DNA from: Castellaniella sp. MT123
GTDB taxonomy: Bacteria; Pseudomonadota; Gammaproteobacteria; Burkholderiales; Burkholderiaceae_B
Assembly (NCBI RefSeq): GCF_039614765.1
Contig: NZ_CP154879.1
Location: forward strand, 186,001 to 250,000
DNA: 64,000 nt
Direction: 5' to 3'
Notes under the pieces: model-generated
What the model was told of the DNA's origin: nothing
Seen by the model: only the letters and a program-made list of their open reading frames with translations
The model's database searches: none
Position numbers and translations under genes: made by a program
Part shown: positions 34,227-42,695 of the stretch, one piece after another
How positions within the stretch are numbered: the stretch's first letter is position 1
How the letters are laid out: each line of letters starts with the position of its first letter

Positions 34227-35498
34227 ATGAGTAAGACTCAAAAACCTGGAAATGATGCCCTGCTGGGGCCGTTGAACGGATTGCTCCCCGATCTTGAAAA
34301 GGTCTATACCGACATCCATGCTCATCCTGAACTTTCCATGCAGGAAACGCGCACCGCCGGCCTGGTCGCCGACCGTCTGCGTCAGGCGGGGTTTGAAGTC
34401 ACTCCAGGCGTGGGCAAAACCGGTGTTGTCGGCCTGCTGAAAAATGGCGACGGTCCGGTCGTGATGTTGCGTGCCGATATGGATGCGCTGCCCATCCAGG
34501 AAGCGACGGGGGTGCCGTATGCCAGCAAGGTGACCGCAACGGGCCCCGATGGTCATGTCGTCCCGGTCATGCACGCCTGCGGCCACGACATGCACGTCAC
34601 GTGGCTGCTGGGCGCTGCCGCGGTGCTGGCGGAAACGCGCGCGGCCTGGAAAGGAACGGTCATGGCTGTTTTCCAGCCCGCCGAAGAGACGGCGGCCGGG
34701 GCGCGGGCGATGATAGGCGATGGCCTTTTCAAGCGCTTTCCCAAGCCCCAGGTGGTGCTGGGCCAGCACGTGATGGTGGGGCCCGCGGGCGCCCTGGGTG
34801 GGCGCGTGGGCACGATCACGTCGGCGGCCGACAGCTTTCAGATCCGGCTCTTTGGGCGGGGGGCGCATGGATCCATGCCACAGGCGAGCATCGATCCGGT
34901 CGTCATGGCGGCCTCGGTGGTGCTGCGACTCCAGACCATCGTCGCACGCGAGCTGGCTCCGTCCGAGGCTGCTGTCGTGACGGTGGGTGCCCTGCAGGCG
35001 GGTACCAAAGAAAACGTCATCCCGGACGAAGCCATCATCAAGCTCAACGTGCGTACCTTCGACGAAGGGGTTCGCGCGCGGGTGCTGGCCGCCATCACCC
35101 GCATCGTCAACGCAGAGGCTGCAGCCTCGGGCGCGCCCAAGCCGCCTGAGATCACGCCGCTCGATCGCTACCCCCTGGCAAGCAACGATCAAGAGGCCAC
35201 CGAGCGGGTGGCGGCCGTCTTCCGCGACCACTTCTCCGTGGATCGCGTGCGCGAAGTGGGGCCCGCTTCGGCGAGCGAAGACTTCGGTTCGTTCGGCACA
35301 CAGTGGGGCGTTCCCTCGGTCTTCTGGTTCGTGGGCGGCACGGATCCAGACCTCTACGCGAAGGCGAAGGCGGAGAACCGCGTCAACGAGATCCCGAGCA
35401 ATCACAGTCCCCACTTCCTGCCGGTCCTGCATCCAACGCTGGAAACCGGCGTGGAGGCGATGGTGGTGGCCGCACGCGCGTGGCTGGCGGCGCGCTGA
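34227..35498 (+). CDS. M20-family amidohydrolase/carboxypeptidase
   Basis: The 423-residue protein matches the M20D hippurate hydrolase/IAA-amino acid hydrolase group: HAHPELSMQE near residue 32, LRADMDALPI near 83, the zinc motif HACGHDMHVT near 117, FQPAEET near 150 and GQHVMVG. It should cleave an N-acyl amino acid or a similar amide with two metal ions. ATG 34227 has GAGG about 9 bases upstream; an in-frame TTG at 34212 is less likely. It lies 108 bases after the MFS gene and 71 before the SDR gene, so the three may import, cleave and oxidise one amide compound. Confidence 0.88.
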   Translation: MSKTQKPGNDALLGPLNGLLPDLEKVYTDIHAHPELSMQETRTAGLVADRLRQAGFEVTPGVGKTGVVGLLKNGDGPVVMLRADMDALPIQEATGVPYASKVTATGPDGHVVPVMHACGHDMHVTWLLGAAAVLAETRAAWKGTVMAVFQPAEETAAGARAMIGDGLFKRFPKPQVVLGQHVMVGPAGALGGRVGTITSAADSFQIRLFGRGAHGSMPQASIDPVVMAASVVLRLQTIVARELAPSEAAVVTVGALQAGTKENVIPDEAIIKLNVRTFDEGVRARVLAAITRIVNAEAAASGAPKPPEITPLDRYPLASNDQEATERVAAVFRDHFSVDRVREVGPASASEDFGSFGTQWGVPSVFWFVGGTDPDLYAKAKAENRVNEIPSNHSPHFLPVLHPTLETGVEAMVVAARAWLAAR

Positions 35499-35569
35499 CG
35501 CGTCCACGGGCCGCGCTGTGATGCTGGTCAGACGGCTCACTGAGGTTTATCGACAACAGAGATATTGTG

Positions 35570-36331
35570 ATGGCACAACGTGTTCTGATCACAGCCGGCG
35601 CAGCCGGCATCGGCAAGGAAATCGCACGGGCGTTCACCGCAGGCGGTGCCAAAGTCTGTGTGTGCGACATCAATGAGCAGGCGCTGGAGACAGCCGCCAA
35701 GGACATTCCAGGTCTGAAGACCATCGTGTGCGACATTTCCCGGCGACAAGACATCGAGCGGATGGTGGCCGCCGCCGCCGACGCGCTGGGCGGTCTCGAT
35801 GTGTTGGTGAACAACGCCGGCATCGCGGGGCCCACGGCGCCGGTCGAGACGGCCGACCCTGATCAATGGGAAGCCGTCATGACGGTGGATGTCATCGGCA
35901 CCTTCCACGTCACGCGCTTGGCAATCCCTTACCTGAAAAAATCGGCGGCGGGAAGCATCATCGTGATGTCCTCGGTGGGCGGGCGCTTTGGCTATCCGAA
36001 TCGCAGCGCGTACTGCACGGCAAAGATGGGCTTGATTGGCTTTGCGAAAACCTTGTCCCGTGAGCTAGGCCCGTACAACATCCGCTGCAATGCGATTGCG
36101 CCGGGTGCCGTTGGCGGAGATCGCATCGAGCGTGTTCTTCAGGGCAGGGCCGATGCGGAGCACAAGACGCTGGATGAAGTGCGGCAGGCTGCAATGAGTA
36201 TCCAGTCGCTCAAGCGCTTTGTCGATCCGAAGGACATCGCTGCCCTGGCCGTATTCCTGGCGTCGGAGGCGGGGAAATCGATTTCCGGGCAGGTCATTCC
36301 CATCGACAACGATGCACAGACTTCGTCTTGA
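35570..36331 (+). CDS. Short-chain dehydrogenase/reductase (SDR)
   Basis: The 253-residue classical SDR has the cofactor loop ITAGAAGIGKEIA (usual TGxxxGIG, with Ala for the first Gly position), DINEQ after strand 2 (an Asp that favours NAD), NNAGIAG, the catalytic Ser in VMSSVGG and YCTAK with the Tyr and Lys. It oxidises an alcohol or reduces a ketone; the substrate is unknown. ATG 35570 is adjacent to an in-frame GTG. The stop lies inside a terminator-like hairpin. Confidence 0.88.
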   Translation: MAQRVLITAGAAGIGKEIARAFTAGGAKVCVCDINEQALETAAKDIPGLKTIVCDISRRQDIERMVAAAADALGGLDVLVNNAGIAGPTAPVETADPDQWEAVMTVDVIGTFHVTRLAIPYLKKSAAGSIIVMSSVGGRFGYPNRSAYCTAKMGLIGFAKTLSRELGPYNIRCNAIAPGAVGGDRIERVLQGRADAEHKTLDEVRQAAMSIQSLKRFVDPKDIAALAVFLASEAGKSISGQVIPIDNDAQTSS

Positions 36332-36344
36332 GCTTAAGACGAAG
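36321..36344. terminator. Hairpin overlapping the SDR stop codon, between convergent genes
   Basis: CTTCGTCTT (36321-36329) pairs perfectly with AAGACGAAG (36336-36344) around a 6-nt loop containing the stop codon. It lies between the convergent SDR and PLD genes. There is no T-run, so termination may be partial. Confidence 0.5.
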
Positions 36345-36351
36345 CAGTAGC

Positions 36352-37908
36352 CTACAAGAGCCAGTCAATCGGCAGCAGGGCCGCGACCGCGACACCGGCC
36401 CGGCGCCAGAAGGTGGCGCCGGGTTCGTGATGGCGCACGACTGTTGCGGAATCGACCTGTTCGACCCATTCCAGTTTTCCGTTACCGCCGATCCGCACCT
36501 CATAGGCATGGGATGCAAGAAGCCTGTCCAGGTTGTCGGCGATCTGGCCCGCCAGATCCGGGCTTTCGATGACGAACCCCATTTCAGTGTTCAGCTTCCG
36601 GGAACGCGGATCGAAGTTGAAAGAGCCGATGAAGACACGCTGGCGGTCGATGGAAAATACCTTGGCGTGCAGGCTGGAACCCGACCCCCCCGTCAGCCCT
36701 CTGTCGCGAATCTTCGGAATGGACGCCATCCGTTTCAGTTCAAACAGGGTGGCGCCCGCCGCGAGCAGCGGCCTGCGCCGCTTGGCGTAGCCGGCATGGA
36801 CTGCGACCACATCGGTGGCCTCCAGCGAGTTGGTCAGCAATGTGACCTTCACGCCTTTTTTAACGAGCGCCGCAAACGCGTCGACCCCCGCCCCCGCGGG
36901 CACGAGATAGGGCGAGACCAATTCCAGCTCTGTGGTGGGGCCGCCCAGGATCGTCTGCAGCCTGGGCCAGAGCAAGGTGTGGCGCGGCGCTTTGTCCAGG
37001 CCCTTGTCCGGGTTGTCGCTCACGAGCGACACGTTGGCCCATTCGAAGCGCAGTCGGCCAGTCAGCAGATCGTGCACGAACGCTTCCTGGAAGATCGCCT
37101 CGGTATAGGCACTGGCATAAGGCTTGCCGGCCTCCTGGTCGCCGATCGACGAGAACGCGGCGATTGCCTCGGCGTGCGGCTTGCGGACGATCTGCTCCGC
37201 AGGTCGGGATGAGTCGCTTGTCCAATAGCGTTCGAAGTCTTCTGCGACGTCGCCCACCACCGGGCCGATTGCCAGGATGTCGAGATCGATGAAAAGGGCA
37301 TTGTTCCCGGCTTCGAAATACTCGTCACCGATGTTGCGTCCCCCCACGATGGCGACCTGGCGGTCCGCTGTGAACGATTTGTTGTGCATGCGCCGGTTCA
37401 GGCGTGAGAAATCGGTCAGGTAGCCCAGCGCCCGCCAGCGGCGCACGGTAAAGACGTTGAACAGCCTTACCTCGATATTCGGGTGGGCATTCAGCCCGGC
37501 GATGATCGTGTCCAGGCCCGCCGTGTTGTTGTCGTCGAGCAGCAGCCGTACCTGCACGCCGCGCTCGGCTGCGCGACGCAGGGCGTCAAAGAGCAACAGG
37601 CCCGTCATGTCGTCATGCCAGATGTAGTACTGCACATCCAGGGAACATTCAGCCGCATCGGCCAGCGCGACGCGTGCCGCAAAGGCGGCCCGCCCATTGG
37701 AGAGCGGAACGAATCCGGATTGCGCGGCGTGCGACAGGTGCAGCGGCTTGACGGACCGCGCGAGCTGGGTTGCATCCGTCGTGTCTGGAACTGTGGTGCG
37801 GCGGGTAGGCTCTTCGGTGTTTCGGTCCACCGCGTGGTGGCGGCCATGCAGGAGCGCCTGACCCGCTGCTTTCATCATGGCCCGGAAGCGGGTCCTGGAA
37901 AGACGCAT
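36352..37908 (-). CDS. Phospholipase D-family cardiolipin synthase-like protein
   Basis: The 518-residue protein has two HKD motifs of the phospholipase D family: HNKSFTADRQVAIVGGRNIG near residue 175 and HAKVFSIDRQRVFIGSFNFD near 415, plus QYYIWHDDMTG near 95. This is the pattern of ClsC-like cardiolipin synthases, which move phosphatidyl groups between phospholipids. A hydrophobic C-terminal segment (about 500-516) may tether it to the membrane. The first ATG gives a basic N-terminus without a typical signal peptide. A small membrane protein gene lies about 110 bases upstream on the same strand. Confidence 0.87.
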   Translation of the reverse strand: MRLSRTRFRAMMKAAGQALLHGRHHAVDRNTEEPTRRTTVPDTTDATQLARSVKPLHLSHAAQSGFVPLSNGRAAFAARVALADAAECSLDVQYYIWHDDMTGLLLFDALRRAAERGVQVRLLLDDNNTAGLDTIIAGLNAHPNIEVRLFNVFTVRRWRALGYLTDFSRLNRRMHNKSFTADRQVAIVGGRNIGDEYFEAGNNALFIDLDILAIGPVVGDVAEDFERYWTSDSSRPAEQIVRKPHAEAIAAFSSIGDQEAGKPYASAYTEAIFQEAFVHDLLTGRLRFEWANVSLVSDNPDKGLDKAPRHTLLWPRLQTILGGPTTELELVSPYLVPAGAGVDAFAALVKKGVKVTLLTNSLEATDVVAVHAGYAKRRRPLLAAGATLFELKRMASIPKIRDRGLTGGSGSSLHAKVFSIDRQRVFIGSFNFDPRSRKLNTEMGFVIESPDLAGQIADNLDRLLASHAYEVRIGGNGKLEWVEQVDSATVVRHHEPGATFWRRAGVAVAALLPIDWLL

Positions 37909-38018
37909 GGGCTGGGCTCCTCCTCAGGGTATGGCGGTTGTCCGGCGAGAATCAGGTTCAGTCATTCGCATCAGGATCCGGGCGCTGCGGTGGACAGCGC
38001 CTGAATTCTGCCCGAGGT

Positions 38019-38225
38019 TCAGGCGCGCCGCGTCGGGCGCGCCTGGCGCCGCCGCCGGAAGATCGCGTACAGGATGAGCAGCACGATGATCCCCACGACT
38101 GCCACGCCGATCCGCGCGGCCAGCAGCAGCCGCGCCCCGGCATCGGGCCCGGCGAGGGTACCGCTTCTCAAGGCCGTGACCTGTTCGACCGTGACCTTGC
38201 CGGCCGGGTTGCCATAGGCCTTCAT
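38019..38225 (-). CDS. Small single-helix membrane protein, hypothetical
   Basis: A 68-residue frame begins MKAYGNPAGKVTVEQVTALR, has one strong hydrophobic helix near residues 40-58 (IGVAVVGIIVLLILYAIF) and ends with RRRRQARPTRRA, a positive-inside cytoplasmic tail. AGGA lies 8 bases before ATG 38225. It matches no family I know. It is upstream of the PLD gene on the same strand and may be co-transcribed. The region 38226-38488 holds no gene I can support. Confidence 0.45.
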   Translation of the reverse strand: MKAYGNPAGKVTVEQVTALRSGTLAGPDAGARLLLAARIGVAVVGIIVLLILYAIFRRRRQARPTRRA

Positions 38226-38488
38226 CAACCAATCCTGATAACCCTACGACCGACTAGATCATACCGCTGAATCTTCAGGGCGTAGATTGATTTCTGTCCG
38301 GTTCACCGCCCCCTGTCCCGCACGCTCGCGTGAACGCGACGGGAGGGGGTTGATGCGCAGTGGCGGCCCGCATGGCTGAAGCGTAAGCCGGTGCCGATCA
38401 TGTAAGAACCCATTGCCCTGCCGGGGGCCGGGCAGTTAAATGAAATCGGTGGACAGGAGGGCGGCCCGACATTTTCAGGGGAGGCGCG

Positions 38489-38755
38489 ATGAAAGACCAA
38501 CCCTATTCCGATCCGGTGGCTTATGGCAATGGTCCGGATGATTCCGTGACGGATGCGACGGAACGCGCCGCGGTGACGCATCATGTGCTGCGTCTGAACG
38601 GCCGGACGTTGGCCTATACGGCCCGGGCGGGCCACCTGACCGCCGTGGACGCCAGCAGTTCGCGCCCCAGCGCGAAGATCTTCTATGTAGCCTTCACCCT
38701 GGACGGCGATCCGGCGCACGAGCGGTCAGTCACGTTCTTCTATAAGGAGCACGAC
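38489..38755 (+). pseudogene. N-terminal remnant of an S10 serine carboxypeptidase-type gene
   Basis: The frame from ATG 38489 (GGGGAGG upstream) reads HHVLRLNGRTLAYTARAGHL, then AKIFYVAFTLDGDPAHERSV and TFFY. This is how S10-family peptidases of Burkholderiales begin; the next residues should be the oxyanion motif NGGPGS, but the sequence instead runs into KEHD and a VOC gene start. All catalytic residues are lost. The frame stays open through the next remnant to a stop at 38878, so a 129-residue chimera could be made, but it would have no peptidase core. The assignment is from memory of the family. Confidence 0.65.
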
Positions 38756-38878
38756 ATGACCCGCAAGAACACGATCTGCCTCTGGTACGACGGCGCCGCC
38801 CTTGATGCGGCCCGCTTTTATGCCAGGACCTTTCAGGATAGCGCCGTGGGCGGCCAGGAAAGCGTCCGCGGCGCTTGA
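38756..38878 (+). pseudogene. N-terminal remnant of a VOC/PhnB-like (glyoxalase superfamily) gene
   Basis: ATG 38756 has AAGGAG 6 bases upstream and reads MTRKNTICLWYDGAALDAAR then FYARTFQDSAVG, the start of the 3-demethylubiquinone-methyltransferase-like VOC family. After 32 or so residues the similarity ends and a stop follows at 38876-38878, far short of the usual 130-160 residues. A 12-nt direct repeat CGTCCGCGGCGC (38863-38874 and 38900-38911) lies at the break, a possible deletion footprint. A short peptide may still be translated. Confidence 0.62.
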
Positions 38879-39021
38879 TTGCGCACGGCAGCGACCCGAC
38901 GTCCGCGGCGCATCCCGATGCGCAGAACGGCTCCGGGGAATGCGTTTGGCCGCAAGAAACGGGGTTCTTGGCGCCGGATTCTAGCCTATGCTGACATCCA
39001 CCGCGAACTGGAGATGACGCC

Positions 39022-39945
39022 ATGGACACTCGCACCACGATGATGGATGCCCGCGAAACCGCCGAGGCGCAGACCGCCGCCGACCGGCTCGGCCATCGCG
39101 CGGAGGGCCACCGGACGGCCGCCGCGATGGCGCACTCGGCGCTGGTCGCGCGGGCCTGCCGCCTGATCGAATCGTCGGAAATCCCGCCTACGCTCGATGC
39201 GCTGGCTGCCCGGGCCGGCATGAGCCCCTTTCATTTTCATCGGGTCTTCAAGGCCGAAACTGGGCTGACGCCCAAGGCCTACGCCGTGGCGTACCGTGCG
39301 CGCAGGCTGCGCGAGGCCCTGAGCGCGGGCGGCACGGTCACCGACGCGATCTACGGCGCGGGCTACAATTCCAGCAGCCGTTTCTATGAAACGTCCGGGT
39401 GTGTGTTGGGGATGCGCGCCGGGGAATACCGTGCCGGCGGCACCGGGACAGTGATCCGGTTTGCCGTCGGCCAATGTTCGCTGGGCGCGATCCTGGTCGC
39501 GCAGAGCCAGCGCGGCGTGTGCGCCATTCTGCTGGGCGACGACCCGGACCGTCTGGTGCGTGATCTGCAGGACCAGTTTCCCAGGGCCGGGCTGATCGGC
39601 GGTGACGGTGGTTTCGAACAGCTGGTCGCCCAGGTGGTGGGGTTCGTCGAGGCGCCGGCCATCGGGCTGAATCTGCCGCTGGACGTGCGCGGCACGGCGT
39701 TTCAGCAGCGGGTCTGGCAGGCGCTGCGTCGGATTCCGCCGGGCGCCACGGTGAGTTATGCTGAGATCGCCGAGCGGATCGGCGCCCCGAAGGCGGCACG
39801 CGCGGTCGCCCGGGCCTGTGCGGCTAATCATCTCGCCGTCGCCATCCCCTGCCATCGTGTCGTGCGGCAGGACGGCGGCATCTCGGGCTACCGCTGGGGC
39901 GTGGATCGCAAGCGTGAATTGCTGCGGCGCGAAGCACACGCCTGA
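39022..39945 (+). CDS. Ada-like protein: AraC domain plus O6-methylguanine-DNA methyltransferase, lacking the N-terminal Ada domain
   Basis: The 307-residue protein has an AraC-type helix-turn-helix (LDALAARAGMSPFHFHRVFK, about residues 55-75, and the second helix near AIYGAGYNSSSRFYE) followed by a methyltransferase domain (about 135-300) with the active-site IPCHRV and the RAVARACAANHLAVA stretch. It removes alkyl groups from O6-alkylguanine. The N-terminal zinc domain of Ada, whose cysteine takes the methylphosphotriester and turns on the regulon, is missing: only about 40 Ala/Thr/Arg-rich residues precede the AraC part. GGAG lies 8 bases before the ATG. Confidence 0.87.
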   Translation: MDTRTTMMDARETAEAQTAADRLGHRAEGHRTAAAMAHSALVARACRLIESSEIPPTLDALAARAGMSPFHFHRVFKAETGLTPKAYAVAYRARRLREALSAGGTVTDAIYGAGYNSSSRFYETSGCVLGMRAGEYRAGGTGTVIRFAVGQCSLGAILVAQSQRGVCAILLGDDPDRLVRDLQDQFPRAGLIGGDGGFEQLVAQVVGFVEAPAIGLNLPLDVRGTAFQQRVWQALRRIPPGATVSYAEIAERIGAPKAARAVARACAANHLAVAIPCHRVVRQDGGISGYRWGVDRKRELLRREAHA

Positions 39946-40009
39946 TTCGGGGCGCGGCGCTGCCGCGGGCCTGTTTCCCGATGCCGGATGACCCCCAAGG
40001 AGAATACCG

Positions 40010-40579
40010 ATGGTTGACCCGCTGCTGTTCAAAACGTTTCCCGATGACCTGCCCCGTCCCGTGGACGATGGCGAGGCGGATCATTTGACCGGGTTGCCGA
40101 TGCCCGACGTCGTATTGCCGTCCACGATGGGACAGCGCGTTGCGCTGAACCGGATCCCCGGCCGCGTGGTCATTTACGCCTACCCCATGACCGGACAGCC
40201 GGACGTGCCGTTGCCGGCCGGCTGGAACGATATTCCGGGCGCGCGCGGCTGCACGCCCGAGTCCTTGGGATTCAAGGCCGTCGACGCCCGGTTCTCCGCG
40301 CTTGGAATCGCGGTATTCGGCCTGAGCACGCAGGACACCGATTATCAGCGGGAAATGGCGCAGCGCCTCGGGCTGCCGTTTCCGGTGCTCAGCGATGCGG
40401 GGCTGGCGTTGACGCACGCACTGCGGCTGCCCACGATGGAGGTTGCCGGGATGACACTGCTCAAGCGCCTGACGCTGATCGTACGCGATGGCGTGATCGA
40501 ACAGGTGTTCTATCCGGTGTTCCCGCCCGACGAAGCTGCGGCCACGGTGCTGGCCTGGCTGGAGTCGCAGGCGTCCTGA
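40010..40579 (+). CDS. Peroxiredoxin-like protein (AhpC/TSA superfamily), single cysteine
   Basis: The 189-residue thioredoxin-fold protein reads IYAYPMTGQPDVPLPAGWND then IPGARGCTPESLGF, where C80 fits the peroxidatic cysteine of a peroxiredoxin-like family. It is the only cysteine, so there is no intramolecular resolving partner. It should reduce peroxides with an outside thiol. AAGGAG lies 7 bases before ATG 40010. It follows the Ada-like gene by 64 bases and may share its transcript. Its last 70 bases overlap the 3' end of the convergent regulator gene. Confidence 0.8.
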   Translation: MVDPLLFKTFPDDLPRPVDDGEADHLTGLPMPDVVLPSTMGQRVALNRIPGRVVIYAYPMTGQPDVPLPAGWNDIPGARGCTPESLGFKAVDARFSALGIAVFGLSTQDTDYQREMAQRLGLPFPVLSDAGLALTHALRLPTMEVAGMTLLKRLTLIVRDGVIEQVFYPVFPPDEAAATVLAWLESQAS

Positions 40580-42576
40580 GTCTCCCAGTGTCCGGCCAGG
40601 CCCCACAGGCGCAGGGCGATGTGCACGTCCAGGACCCGGGGATGGTGGCGCCAGTCCGGCAGTAGTGCGTCCACGGTCGCCAGTCTTTGATGCACGGTAT
40701 TGGGATGGATGCCCAATGTTCGAGCGGTGGCCGCCGGACGGCGGGCTGAATCCAGCCAAGTCAGGGCTGTGCGCGCGAGGCGGCATTTCCGGCGGTCCCT
40801 TGGGCTGTAAAGGGTACCCAGCGTGGCGCGCAAATAGGTGTCCAGGTCCAGTTCCCGGTCCAGCAACAGGGCATACAGCGCAAGCTCCGCTTCCTGGAAC
40901 AGCCGTTGTGGGTAGTTGAGTGCCTGAACAATGCGCAGGCACTGCAGCACCCTGTGGTATGCCGCATTGACCTGACTGAAAGCGGGCACTGGATCCGAGA
41001 TCACGCCTGTCAGGGCCTGATGCCAGGTATTCCCCAGAAACCCCGGTAGCTGGCGCACGATGCCGGGTACGTGCCTGGAATTGGCGAGAATCACCAGAGA
41101 GCCTCGGACCACGCCGAAAATGGCATGTGCCAGCCCCGCCGTGGTTCTGGGTGTCCATTCCGTCGGTAGCCCTGCGCCGGCGTCGGTGCCTGCCAGCAGG
41201 ATGAGCTGGATCGGCAGAGCCGGATCCAGCCCGTGGCGCATCGCCAGCCGCCCGGACTTGATCATGAGATCCTGCGGCAATCCGATCAGTTCATGCACCA
41301 GGGCCGATAGGGCCTGTCGCCCGGCCGATTCCCGCTGCTCGCGCGACAGCAGGACGACGCTGGCCAACACGGCAGTACGCTCGAACGTCCGGATATCCGC
41401 ATCGCGCAACGGAGCGGCCGTCCGAATGGTCAGTCCGCCTAGCAGGCTCGAGCCGCTGGTGGCTGCCGCGACCCGGTATCGGATCCGGCCATCCGGCCGC
41501 ACCTCGATCGATCGGCCCGCAATCCGGCTTTCGTGCAGCGCCCGATGCAACGCGCCTTCGTCCGGGTCGATTGCCTCGGTATCGGTGGTGGGATTTTGCG
41601 GTGGCTCTCCAGCGCAGGCGATTTCTCGTTCCCCGCCGTCATAGGCCGTCACCCGGCCGCCCAGCATGGAGGCCGCCATGTCGCAAATATCGGACAGATT
41701 GCCCCCGCGCGCGGCCAGTGCCGTCAGCCGTTCGTGTGCCTGGGCCGCGCGGTCGGCGTCCGCGGTGCGCCGGGCCAGTTCCAGGTTGGTGTCGCTGGCC
41801 TGGCGCAGCGCGGTTTGCGTCTGCTCGAATAAGCGGGCGTTGTTCAACGCGACGGATGCATGGGCTGCCAGGATCGACAGGATGTGCTTTTCCCAGGGGG
41901 TGTAACTGCGCACATAGCGGTCGCCGACGAACAGGACGCCGATGACGGATGCCCCGGCCAGCAGCGGTACGCCCAGGATGGAGACGATGTGTTCCTCGAC
42001 GACAGCGGAGTCGATGCCGATGTCATGCGGGAAGCGGCCATCGACACCGTAATCGGATGAGGCATAGGGCATCCGGTGCCGGGCGACAAAGTTGCAGATG
42101 CCGACATCCCGTGGCACCCGGATGTGGATGAAATTCTCCGAGAAGGCCCCATCGGTGGCGCGGACGTAGAAATCGTTCCGCTCCGTGTCGTGAATCGACA
42201 GGTATCCGACGTCGCTGCCCAGCAGTTTGCGGGCGCGTTGGACGATGGCCTCCAGGATATGGTCAGGGTCGGTGATGGCGGTCAGATCCTGGGCGGTTTC
42301 CAGGACGGCAAGCAAGCCGCGCTCGCGCTCTTGATGCAGTTCGATCCGTTCCTTGACGGTCAGGGCAAGCTCGATACAGTGGATCAGGTCCTCGCGATCG
42401 GAAACCTTGGCGGGGAGCTTGCGGGCGTGTTCCAGCAGCCGCGCGAATTCCTCCTTGCCCGCATCCACATGGAGCAGGCCTACGATACGCCGCCAGAGCA
42501 TCCGGGCGGCGCGGGCAGGCGGCCGGCCCGCGGTACTTCCGAGGTCGTCGACACCAAAAAAGTGATTTTTATCCAT
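40510..42576 (-). CDS. GAF-domain transcriptional regulator with PucR-type C-terminal helix-turn-helix
   Basis: The 688-residue protein has a GAF domain (about residues 85-245: ILEAIVQRARKLLGSDVGYL, GVPLLAGASVIGVLFVGDRY), a coiled region (about 245-290), a middle part and a C-terminal PucR-type helix-turn-helix (about 620-665: ARTALTWLDSARRPAATART, LGIHPNTVHQRL). Such proteins activate catabolic operons when an inducer binds GAF. It is divergent from the HMG-CoA reductase gene, 120 bases away, and so likely controls it. ATG 42576 is used; a GTG at 42603 is possible; neither has a good ribosome site. The 3' end overlaps the peroxiredoxin gene by 70 bases. Confidence 0.82.
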   Translation of the reverse strand: MDKNHFFGVDDLGSTAGRPPARAARMLWRRIVGLLHVDAGKEEFARLLEHARKLPAKVSDREDLIHCIELALTVKERIELHQERERGLLAVLETAQDLTAITDPDHILEAIVQRARKLLGSDVGYLSIHDTERNDFYVRATDGAFSENFIHIRVPRDVGICNFVARHRMPYASSDYGVDGRFPHDIGIDSAVVEEHIVSILGVPLLAGASVIGVLFVGDRYVRSYTPWEKHILSILAAHASVALNNARLFEQTQTALRQASDTNLELARRTADADRAAQAHERLTALAARGGNLSDICDMAASMLGGRVTAYDGGEREIACAGEPPQNPTTDTEAIDPDEGALHRALHESRIAGRSIEVRPDGRIRYRVAAATSGSSLLGGLTIRTAAPLRDADIRTFERTAVLASVVLLSREQRESAGRQALSALVHELIGLPQDLMIKSGRLAMRHGLDPALPIQLILLAGTDAGAGLPTEWTPRTTAGLAHAIFGVVRGSLVILANSRHVPGIVRQLPGFLGNTWHQALTGVISDPVPAFSQVNAAYHRVLQCLRIVQALNYPQRLFQEAELALYALLLDRELDLDTYLRATLGTLYSPRDRRKCRLARTALTWLDSARRPAATARTLGIHPNTVHQRLATVDALLPDWRHHPRVLDVHIALRLWGLAGHWETQDACDSSQASTVAAASSGGNTG

Positions 42577-42695
42577 AAATCTAATCAAAATTTGTGGGGT
42601 CACTACATATCATCGCATCGTATGCCATTTCTATACTGAGGGCACTCCAACCATTTCGCGGGACGTGTTCGGCACGATCCCATACCGACATCACC

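Noticed and set aside
38802-38984. Possible continuation of the VOC gene in another frame
   Set aside because: The translation shows no VOC-like residues, so the gene really ends in the scar.
42577-42695. sigma54 promoter between the GAF regulator and mvaA
   Set aside because: No TGGCAC-N5-TTGC sequence is present, and the regulator has no AAA+ domain that would work with sigma54.
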